A DNA stretch of 64,000 nt from Aselliscus stoliczkanus (taxonomy: Eukaryota > Chordata > Mammalia > Chiroptera > Hipposideridae), in the NCBI GenBank assembly GCA_033961575.1, contig CM066733.1, positions 138,062,421-138,126,420 on the forward strand, read 5' to 3'. Position 1 is the first letter of the stretch. Every line of letters starts with the position of its first letter. The translations under genes were made by a program, and so were the position numbers. Shown here one piece after another: positions 55,347 to 64,000 of this stretch. A model generated the notes under the pieces. That model was not told where the DNA came from, ran no database searches, and saw nothing but the letters and a program-made list of their open reading frames with translations.

Positions 55347-55527
55347 TAGGATGGCAATTTTCATTTGGTCATTCAACATGTATTTTTTGTGCAGCTACTT
55401 TGTGCTGGATACTGTCCTTTGCATGAGGAAATAGAAGAAAGCAAGAAAAAGAAATCTCTGCCTCATAGAGTTTATATTCCAATGGAATAGACAAACTTAA
55501 TAAAAAGCATATCATGTATTATATTCA

Positions 55528-55680
55528 AGTACTGGTTGTCAAAGGGTAATTATTAGAAATGCATATCTCAGGCCCTACCCCAGTCCTTACCCAATCAGAC
55601 TCAAAGGATAGAACCTACCATTTAGAGTTTTAAGAAACACTTTAGGTAATCTGGTGGCTCTGAAGGTTTGAGTGGTTGAG
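55528..55680. mobile_element. MER20-like hAT MITE, degraded
   Basis: 'AGAAATGCATATCTCAGGCC', 'CTACCCCAGTCCTTACC', 'GTTTTAAGAAACACTTTAGG' follow MER20 (AAATGCAAATTCTCGGGCCCC). Confidence 0.6.
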
Positions 55681-55734
55681 CCCTAACCAAATCAGAAAGA
55701 TTGAGAGCCTGGGAGAAGAGAAATTTCCCTTCAG

Positions 55735-55825
55735 CAGTGGTTCTCAGAGTGTGTTCCCTGGACTCCCCAGCATCAGCACAGGAACTTGTTAGAAAGTTCC
55801 AGGAACTACACTTTAGGAACTTATG
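55735..55825. mobile_element. MER20-like fragment
   Basis: 'CAGCAGTGGTTCTCAGAGTG', 'TGTTCCCTGGACTCC', 'GCATCAGCACAGGAACTTGT' match the first part of MER20. Confidence 0.65.
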
Positions 55826-55899
55826 TATTAGATAGTGATAAATGCTATGGAGAAAATGAATATAGGGTAGGAAGTGCTTAGGTGTGTCTAGACATAAGC

Positions 55900-56270
55900 A
55901 TATTTAAGTAGGAGGGGATAGGCTAGGATAAGCCTCACTGGGGTGACATTTGAGCAAGGAAAGAAAGGAAGATATTCCCAGCAGAAGGAGGTAGAGAAGA
56001 AATCAGAGGGTATAAGTGAGGAAGGTTTGTGAAGTGGCATGAATACTTAGACTTTGTAAAAAAAAAAACTTGACTTTAAGCAAGATAGAGAGCTGCTGAA
56101 AATTTTGAGCAGAAGAGGATCTGATGTGATTTAACTTTCAAAAGGGTCATACTGGCTATTATGTTGAGATTAGACCATAAGGTTGGCAAGAGTGGATGCT
56201 GGCAGACCAGTGAAAAAGAATCTTGCAATAATTAAGGTGAGATATTCCCATGGCTTAGATCAGGGATAGC
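55900..56270 (+). mobile_element. old interspersed repeat, same family as 26290-27700
   Basis: 'TGACATTTGAGCAAGGAAAG', 'CAGCAGAAGGAGGTAGAG', 'GCAGAAGAGGATCTGATGTG', 'AGACCAGTGAAAAAGAATCT'. Class not known to me. Confidence 0.5.
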
Positions 56271-57159
56271 AGTGTAGGTAATAAGACGTAATTGGTTTCT
56301 GGTTGTTTTTCAAACTAGAGCCACAGTATTTCCAATCAATTGGACCTGAGCTGTGAGTGTTGGAGAAGTGAAGGTTGACTCGCCTTTTAATCTGAACACC
56401 TGGAAGAAATAGTCATTAATTGCAGTGGGGAAAGTTGCAGAATTCTGCTGCCATTTAGGCTGAAGTTCCCAAGTTCATGTGGACACCTCAAGTAAAACTC
56501 TTTGATAACATTGTTTTGTCAATTCAGACAGATGAGGAAGAAAGCATAGGATAAAGTTCTGTGTACAGCAATTGTCACAGACATCTCTCTACCACTGAAC
56601 TGGAGTGAAAGCCAGGGACAATTCCCATAGTTAGCATGACCTAGGAAGTTTGCAAACTGCGGGATTACACCAAGTAAAAGACCCCAGTGACAGGCCTTGA
56701 AAATTAACATATTCAGGTAGTCATAGAATTTATCTCGATGTGACGTGTACTTCCAGAAATCTGAGGTTACTGTGTATGTGTTAAGGTTATAGGTTGTCCT
56801 TTCTAAAGAACTTTATACTTTGTTAGAAATATCTTCAACTTCGAAAGAACAATAATGAGGGTTTCGCTTATCTGCATAGCTTCCTCTCTCTACCCACCCC
56901 CACCCTCCTTTTAACTTTATTCATTTTATGTACCAAAGCAATTGGATCAGATCATCTAGATTGGACCATAAATGAACTCCCACCAGGAGAAAAGTTCTGT
57001 TCTTCAAAGAGATCACCAAATGTTTAGACCCACTATGCTTCCATGACTGCACTCTTCATGTCTGCATGGAACTCTGAGACTGAAAGTTCATTCATTGGAG
57101 TACGCTTAAGTAGGACTGATTCCAAATAAGCAATACTTGAATCGTTGTAAATACAATAG

Positions 57160-57350
57160 CTAACACTTGAGCGCTTACTAAATACCAGGTCCAATTCTAA
57201 GTATTTCACCTGTATTATATAATTCATTTAATCCTGCCAGTGACCCTGAGACTCTGCTTGTATCCTTATTCCTGCTTTACAGATGAGGAAACAAGCCATG
57301 GGTAACAACAATAAATTTGCCTTAGGCTGCACAGCTAAACCTGGAAGTTT
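57160..57350 (-). mobile_element. MIR, antisense
   Basis: 'GAGCGCTTACTAAATACCAG', 'TCATTTAATCCTGCCAGTGA', 'TTTACAGATGAGGAAACAAG', 'TTAGGCTGCACAGCTAAACC'. Well preserved for a MIR. Confidence 0.8.
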
Positions 57351-58317
57351 CCAAGCTCAGACTGCCTATTTCAGTCTGGAAATCTCATCCATGTAGGAAA
57401 AGCATCAGTTAAATGATGGTGAGTACAGGGAGATGTTGTAAGTGAACTCCATATCATCACAATCAAGGTCACAATTCCTGTTCATTAGCAGGTGGTGTAA
57501 CAGCTTGATTTTTCTATTATCTGGGCACTGTGTTTCAGTTAACTGGGTGTTAGGCAGTGAATACGGAGCAGGGACACACACTGGAGCCGGTGGCCTCAGA
57601 GCGAATGGACAGGGAGTCCGAGGAGAAAACAGCCAGGATTTGCAGGAGGGGGACGATGGATTAGCGTGTCATCTCAGAGAGGGTGTCGCGCACCTCTAGG
57701 GAGGCCTGAGTGTCCCAAACACTGCTTTTTATCTTAACGTTACTATTTTTATTTTAAATATACAATGTTTATTTTAAGCATTTTTATTTAAAAAATACAT
57801 TACATTAGATAGCCCTCACCTTCAGGAAATCAGATTGGATGTGGACTTCAATATAAATACAATAACAGTGTTTATAATTAGTAATTTCCTCAAATTTCTA
57901 ACTGGAAGTCTAAGGCAAGAGCACCTGTCCCTTCAGATATCCCTGGTAGTTTTGGGGGACAGAGATAACTGTCCATGATATAACTTCCTGGGAAACCTTG
58001 TAAAAATATTAACATTTATTCAAAAATCATATGTATTAAGCATCCATCACCAATTAAAGTACAATATGATAATATGTCACTGGAGGTATTGTGTGAGACA
58101 GTGATTTTTCCTGGGGAAGCTCAGGGAAGGCCTTGAATAAAGGTTGAGCTGAAGGTTTGCCAGGCAGAGAAGCAGAGGAGTGAGCAAAATTAAAGATGAG
58201 CAGCAGCATGGAGGGAAAAAGTATGTAGGACATTCAGGGAATTTGAGTAATTTAGTTTGGCTATGACAGATGGCCTATTGAGAGCAGGCATAGTCAAAGC
58301 TTGCACAAGTGGAGAGG

Positions 58318-58765
58318 TGCCATGGACTGAATTGTGTCCTGCCAAACTTCATATGTTAAAGCCCTACCTCCCAATGTAACTGTTTGGAGATGGCCTTTTT
58401 GGAAGTCATTAAGGTTAAATGAGGTTATTAGATGGGTCCCTAATCCTATAGGATTTGTGTCCTTCTAAGAAGAGGAAAAGTCACTAGAAATATATATTTC
58501 TCCCTTTTTTCTCTTTTTTTCCCTCTCTACCTATCTCCATCTCCATCTCCAACTTCTCTCTACTTCTATCTCTCTGTCTCCATGCTCACACCGAGAAGAA
58601 GCCATCAAGAAGCCAGCAAAAGAACCTCACCAGAAACCAACCCTGATGACACCTTGATCTTGGACATTTAGCCTCCAGAACTGTGAGAAAACAAATTTCT
58701 GTTGCCTAAGCCCCCTAGTCTGGCATTTTGTTATGGCAGCCCAAGCTGACTAAGATAGGAGGCCA
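58318..58765 (+). mobile_element. MaLR/ERVL-type LTR
   Basis: 'CATGGACTGAATTGTGTCCT', 'GGTTATTAGATGGGTCCCTA', 'GTGTCCTTCTAAGAAGAGGA', 'CCTTGATCTTGGACATTTAG', 'GCCTCCAGAACTGTGAGAAA', ending 'TTGTTATGGCAGCCC'. A typical LTR order in sense. Confidence 0.8.
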
Positions 58766-58839
58766 GAGGATGAAGGCAGTGACAGTCCTGTCAAAGAATT
58801 GACATTTCCACTCTGAAAGAGATGGAAAGTATAAATTTC

Positions 58840-58945
58840 TTTTTTTTTAATTTCAGTGACAGTTTTATTTTTTTTAAGTTTATTGGGGTGACATTGGTTA
58901 GTAAAATTATATAGGTTTCAAGTGTACATTTCTACGAGTATAATA
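58840..58945 (-). mobile_element. L1 3' end, antisense, short
   Basis: T-rich start, then 'TTTATTGGGGTGACATTGGT', 'TTATATAGGTTTCAAGTGTA'. Same 3' end type as 800-984. Confidence 0.75.
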
Positions 58946-59594
58946 CATAATCTTTGGAAACCTCCGTTCTCTAATACTGAAATAAAGTATGAGGATAATT
59001 TCATCAAAAAGTTCTGAAATTATTTGTTAATCATTGTGATCTAAGAAAAAGCCCTCATTGAACAATATTAGAATATTGGAATATTGGGCGGAGTCCATCC
59101 ATGAACTTGATTCCTAGTTCAAATGCATGCATGGTTCTATCTGTTGAAATCATGAAGAATAGCAGTGAATCAGGTGTGCTCAGAACATTCTTATAACATA
59201 CACTAATGACGTCCTCATAACAGCCACCATGTTCTCTGCAGGCAGTTCATATGTTCTCGTCCTGTCCACATTCTCCAGAGATTAATATGCTCAAGCTCAT
59301 TGCAGTTATTTAATAAGAAAAGCTCTATGGGTTAAAAAACAGGAAAAAGTATTCAGACCACACTGAAAATTGAAAATAATTGTGATGTCTGAGGAAATTG
59401 TAGCCGAAAGATTATTCTTACAGATGAAGGGGAAACTGGAATTTTACAATTACAGAAGCTGCCTCTGAAACCTGAAGACTTTGGAGAACGTTGGAACTCA
59501 CTTGAATTTTTTTTTTTTTCCTTCTTAGTGTATATATTTTTTCTTCTGCCCATGGCTCCAAAGTCAAGCAACTGAAGAAATCAATGATAATGCA

Positions 59595-59795
59595 CAGGGT
59601 GATAGAATGCAAAGTGTTCTATTCTGAGTCAGGAAACTGGGGTTCTGGTCCCCCTTTGCCATAATCTGTTACATCCATCACTAAAGAAACTTTGCCCTTC
59701 CTCAGCTTCCTCCGTCAGTTCTCCCACATGTAGCATGAAAAGGCAGGGCTGGATACTGAATGTCCTTTAAAGATCTAAGATTCTTCAAGTCTCTG
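59595..59795 (+). mobile_element. MIR-like SINE
   Basis: 'TATTCTGAGTCAGGAAACTG', 'GGGTTCTGGTCCCCCTTTGC', 'TTCCTCAGCTTCCTCCGTCA' follow the MIR sense order (GGTTCGAATCCCGGCTCTGCC). Diverged. Confidence 0.55.
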
Positions 59796-60109
59796 AATAA
59801 CCCTTTGACTTCCACAGGCAAAGTTTGAAGTTAGATTATATCACTCCTCATTTGAACTAGACACTTTATATTGTATTCTCAAAACATAAATCCCCACACC
59901 TATCCTACTTAATGAGTAGATATCCCCTGAATGTCTTATTTTAATATGCCAAGAATTCAGTAAATAAATCCCTTTGAACAAGGTTGAAACCAATGACCAG
60001 GACAGCAAAATAATTGCTGTTCTTTGGGCAGACCATTTTCTTTTGCCAAGATGATGATTGCCAGTGTGCAAAAATCTGAAAGATTTCAGAGAAAAGAAAT
60101 CTTACCAGT

Positions 60110-60480
60110 CATTTCTTAATGATAAAGCGGTCAATTAATCAAGAGAACATAACGACCCTAAAGGCTTCTTATGTGCCTATCATGAGAGCTTCAAAATACA
60201 TAATGCGGGCCGGCTGAGTGGCGCAGTGGTTAAATGCTGGCTTGGGAAGCCAGTGGCCCCGGTTCGGGTCCCACATATGAAGGCCAGTGACACTGCCCTC
60301 AAAAAAAACAAACAAAAAAAACCTCAAAATACATAATGCAACAGCTAATACAATTGTGAGGAGAAATAACAAGTCCACAATTATAATTGGAGATCTTAAC
60401 ACCCACATCAATAAATGATGGACCAATTAGAAAATATGGCTAGAAAAAATATACTACACCTTTAAAATTGGTCCTTATGA
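60110..60480 (+). mobile_element. L1 ORF2 fragment, sense, interrupted by a SINE
   Basis: 'GGTCAATTAATCAAGAGAAC', 'TATGTGCCTATCATGAGAGC', after the SINE 'ACAAGTCCACAATTATAATT' and 'GGAGATCTTAACACCCACAT'. This is L1 ORF2 text; the frame is broken. Confidence 0.75.
60207..60323 (+). mobile_element. short tRNA-derived SINE, family A
   Basis: Full head, B box 'GGTTCGGGTCCCAC' and A-rich tail. A perfect 16-base TSD TCAAAATACATAATGC lies at 60191-60206 and 60324-60339. Confidence 0.95.
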
Positions 60481-62289
60481 CCCTGAATAAAACCAACCTG
60501 TCTGTTTTTTTTTTTTTTTGGTTGTTTTTTTTTTGTAGTGAGTTCCTTTTCCTTTTTTCCTTTTTCTTTCTCCCTCCCCCCTTTTTTTTCCTGAGTGACT
60601 CCTATATAACATGACATGAAAATAATCTACTGACTGTTTTTCTCATGATTTGAGATTTTATTTCTACATGTGTGAAGACTGCAAATAACACACCTGTCTT
60701 TTTTGGTGTTGAATTTAAAGGGAAACACATGGGTGTATTTAGTTATTTACAAATGAGCATATACATTTATTGAATCTCTTATCAATACTCTTGAGATACT
60801 GTTTAGAAATATTCTCTGATATTCTAAGTATTTCCAAAATTAATTAGCATGAGAGCTTTTGCTATAGTAACTTGGAATATTTTTTTTTCAAAGTTGCTTG
60901 ATTGGCAGATTAATTCATTATTTATTGGTACCATTTATGAAAAAATCCCCATATTGCAGGCTGAATAACATAGAGAATGCTGTTAAATATGTGTGCATGT
61001 GTATACATACATATATGATATATATGTATCAGATAGTAATTGTTTTGAAAATGTTAGAATTATGTGAAGCAAAAAGTAATCAGAAAATAATTTATTTTCT
61101 ATTATAGCAACCTAAGGACAAATTTTCATTAGAAGTGTCTGCTGCTCAAGAGCTCAAAATCTACCTAGAGATGCAGATGTGCACAAATAAACATAATTGG
61201 AGGCATAATTTTAAGTGTCAAAAAGAAAACATTCATGAATTGCTATTGAAACAATATATATATTTTTTCCTCTAAACTGGAGAAGTTGAAGCAGAACATT
61301 TCACTGGGATAGTGGCATTGGAGTTGCATTTTATTCCAATTGAATGAGGTAGGTAGTTAAGATACATAGGGAAGCATAAAAAGAAAACATATAATTGGGA
61401 AAGCGCAGAACTTTTCTCAATTACAGCAAAACAGCCATAAAGAGAAGCAGCTTAACGGAACCAGTATAGACACGTCGTCCTAATGAGATGAGCTGCACTC
61501 TCTTAAAGATGGACTAGATAGATAGATTTGAGTCGAAGTCCTTTCCTGTGTTTTGATTCTTTCTGAAGGTGAATGTGTATCTACTTGCGGATCCCGACTT
61601 TGTGTAAGCTCCAGTCCTATTAATAATTTTCACACAGCCTGCTCTTTCCCAAACCCTATGACTTGGTGGCTCAGACACCTAACAATTAGAATGGGGATGA
61701 GTTCACCACAGGAGGAGAGCGCTGTGGAGCAGACCAGGCTGAACAAGGTGGGGGGGGGGGGACGGGAAGCAGGTTAAGGGGTGGAATGTTCTACCTAGAG
61801 CTTTAAAAGGCAAAAGTAAGGGTGCAACTCAGTCTCCACAACTTATAAGAAATGTTACTGAAGTCCTACTGGTATTCTCACTAGTGGTCATTGTGCCATG
61901 ACTGCTCAGCCAGTGCTTAGAGAAAATCATCAGGATGCTACAGTTTGTGTAAGAAAGTCATTGAAAAGTTCACAGCATGCGTTCATAAACAGATTTTCTA
62001 GATCATCAGAAACTTTCATATGGGTATGGAAGAATTTGGAGTAAAACTGAAGATAGTATGTCACTATGAATGAGTCTTTTGACAAGAAAGTATCAAACTT
62101 ATTAGGAATGTGTTTGATTTGGTCACAATTTACCTTCTCAGGAAAGTCTCAGTATTTCAGCATTTAAACTCTTAAACTACTTGGGGAAAGCTGAATAATC
62201 CTGGAAACTTGAATTCAGTCCTAATGAAGTGTTAAAAACTTTAGTAATGCTGATGAAAGTGGCATAAACTCTTTGGTTCACAAACGCTT

Positions 62290-62400
62290 AAAGATGGAAG
62301 GACCCTTAGAAATGATCTCATCCTTCCATTCTACAAAGGATAGAATTGAGGCCCAGGAGAGATGCAGTTACTTGCTCAGTATCTATCTCAAAGCTGGTTA
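62290..62400. mobile_element. MIR-like or related old SINE
   Basis: 'GGAAGGACCCTTAGAAATGA', 'ATAGAATTGAGGCCCAGGAG', 'GCAGTTACTTGCTCAG' match a widespread old mammalian SINE text. Confidence 0.45.
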
Positions 62401-62532
62401 TTGAAAAAGAAAAAGAGGAAAAAATTCCAACTCTCAGACCAAGAATCTTTTCTTATACTATATCTTGTTCTGAGAGCTAGTTCAAGAAGTCTCTCAGCAA
62501 AACCAACACATTCTTGAAATTTACCATGTTCA

Positions 62533-62534
<2 letters not shown>

Positions 62535-62578
<44 letters not shown>
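62535..62578. repeat. (TA)22 microsatellite
   Basis: A pure, uninterrupted 44-bp TA run. Confidence 0.98.
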
Positions 62579-62580
<2 letters not shown>

Positions 62581-63474
62581 CTAGTGGGGGAATCATTATT
62601 TGGTTAACTGGTCAATCATAAGTATTCACTCATTAGTACCCTAAAAAGCCCTTAGAGCTTCACTAAAGAACAAAGATGTGTATTATTTCTACTTTCAGAA
62701 ATTCCAAGCGCATCAGGGTGGTAAGAAAAATTCACATGAATAGATAATGTAGCACCCCCAAGGTAATGTAGGATAAAATGCCCAATAATAAAGAGAGAAA
62801 AGAACAGGGTTTAGACTGTTGTTGAGTGGGGAAAGAATGAAAACGTGCTATGGATAATCTGAACTGGGAGAGACCAAGGGGAGCTAGAAATGTCCAAGAA
62901 GGCTTGGTGAGAAAAGCGAAGATGGAAGACAGTAGGATTTTTCTGGTTTTGCTGCAACTCCAACTTACCTGTTGTCTTGCTTCGGGCTTGCTGTCCGCGT
63001 TAATTCCCGTTGCTGGTGGTATAAACCAGACACTCTTCTAGCCACTGCTAGAACAAAATCAGTTTTTCGTTTTGTGACGTCTCCTTAGAGGAGAGGTTTA
63101 AGCCAGAAAAGGGTCTGTGATTTTGGGTGAGAAAATAAGTCACATCTTTACTTTTAAACCTCTAGCTGAAATTAGCATTTCCTATAACTGTGAATGTAAA
63201 CAACAAACCACAGTACTATTAGTGATTCCTGTGACTCTGTCAGCAATAAAAATTACAGATATTTTTATCAACCTCATGATAGTATTTGCACTTGTTGCTG
63301 ATATACTGAAAAATCATTTATGCTCATCACTGTTTTGAATGGATGGACATTATTAGGCTTGCTTTAGATATTAATGCATTAACAGGCAAATGTATGTCAT
63401 TATATCACAAACATAGATTTTAATATATTTTTATTACTGATTTCCACATAATTAGTTTATCTATAATCTTAATT

Positions 63475-63950
63475 AGGTTGAATAATGGCCCCCAAAGATG
63501 CCCATGTCCTAACTCCCAGAACCTGTGAATATATTACTTTACATGGATGGCATAGGGACTTTGCAGATGTCATTAAGGTTAAGGGCCATAAACTGGAAGA
63601 TTATCCTAGCTGATCCAGGTGGGCTCAGTCTAATCACATATATTCATAAAAGCAGAGACCCTTTCCCAGTGTGGTCGGAGAGGGGAATGTGAAAAGGACT
63701 TGAAATTGGAAAAAAGGAGCCATGAGCCAAGGAGTGTGGGTGGCCTCTAGAAACTGGAAAAAACAAGGAAACAGATTCTCCTTAGATCCTCTGAAAAGGA
63801 ACGCAGACCTGTCAGCACCTCCATTTTAGCCCAGTGAGACCTCTATCAGTCTTCTGAATTCAGAACTGTAATATAATACAGTTGTGCTTTCTAAGCCACT
63901 AATTTGTGGTAATTTGTTATGGCAGCCATAGAAAACTAAAAATATTTTAT
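63475..63950 (+). mobile_element. MaLR/ERVL-type LTR
   Basis: 'TTGAATAATGGCCCCCAAAG', 'CCATGTCCTAACTCCCAGAA', 'GACTTTGCAGATGTCATTAA', 'CCTCTAGAAACTGGAAAAAA', ending 'GTAATTTGTTATGGCAGCC'. Sense orientation; some diverged middle sequence. Confidence 0.8.
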
Positions 63951-64000
63951 GCATCTAAAAATATTATTTTGAGAAACTTCAGTAAAGGTGTACACACACA

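Larger units (their letters stand above)
52529..64000. other. intergenic region 3' of VTA1
   Basis: No exon was recognised on either strand. It contains two hAT copies, a long SINE, a young L1 3' end, MER20-like pieces, MIRs, two MaLR-type LTRs, a short SINE and a (TA)22 tract, listed separately. 56350-57150, 57400-58300, 58950-59590, 60500-62290 and 62580-63470 show nothing nameable. 57540-57720 is more GC-rich than its surroundings but no gene is evident. Confidence 0.8.

Noticed and set aside
57442..57699. GC-rich open frame downstream of VTA1
   Set aside because: No homology recognised, no splice-site structure, and the neighbouring sequence is MIR and AT-rich intergenic DNA.
62850..63041. 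Open frame with a hydrophobic, signal-peptide-like stretch (IFLVLLQLQLTCCLASGL)
   Set aside because: No recognisable family, no homolog I know in this position in mammals, and it stops within 63 codons. It does not match the first coding exon of ADGRG6. Treated as chance.

Overview
This is mammalian nuclear DNA: AT-rich, with very little of it coding and dense interspersed repeats. It covers most of one multi-exon gene plus its 3' flank. The gene is VTA1 (vesicle trafficking 1, also called LIP5), the cofactor of the ESCRT disassembly ATPase VPS4. It lies on the + strand. Seven coding exons (2 to 8) are present, all joined by GT-AG introns with intact phase. Together they encode 268 complete codons plus part of a Cys codon, ending in TGA at 52092-52094. 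Exon 1, the promoter and the CpG island are not here and should lie upstream of base 1.

The repeats point to a bat, probably a yinpterochiropteran of the rhinolophoid type. That genus-level call is an inference. The window has tRNA-derived SINEs whose 3' body and AATAAA-containing tail resemble Ves-type bat SINEs. It also has L1 3' ends of a bat-like type, and several fairly young DNA transposons: a nearly full-length mariner, a second mariner fragment, a pair of mariner-like MITEs, a 303-bp hAT and two 61/62-bp piggyBac-like mini-elements with TTAA target sites. Such young DNA transposons are unusual in mammals outside bats.

Layout. 1-14261 is the end of intron 1, holding an MaLR LTR, nested L1 pieces, a long SINE, the mariner and a solo LTR. 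14262-17469 holds exons 2-4, close together. 17470-31565 is the 14-kb intron 4, with L1, SINE, MIR and LTR remains. 31566-37879 has exons 5 and 6. 37880-45790 is intron 6, which contains a cluster of DNA transposons and microsatellites at 40.9-44.4 kb. 45791-52094 has exons 7 and 8. The 3' UTR runs to about 52.53 kb. From there to 64000 I see only intergenic repeats; in human the next gene on this side is ADGRG6, and no exon of it is recognisable here.

No prokaryotic, organellar or CRISPR-like features are present. The most interesting material is in the repeats: the piggyBac-like mini-elements, a short SINE family that looks like a truncation of a long one, a twin-primed L1, a hAT with a repeated end, and an unexplained segment bracketed by complementary microsatellites. 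In the gene itself, exon 6 has a poor acceptor, a frame-neutral length and an unusual CpG density.
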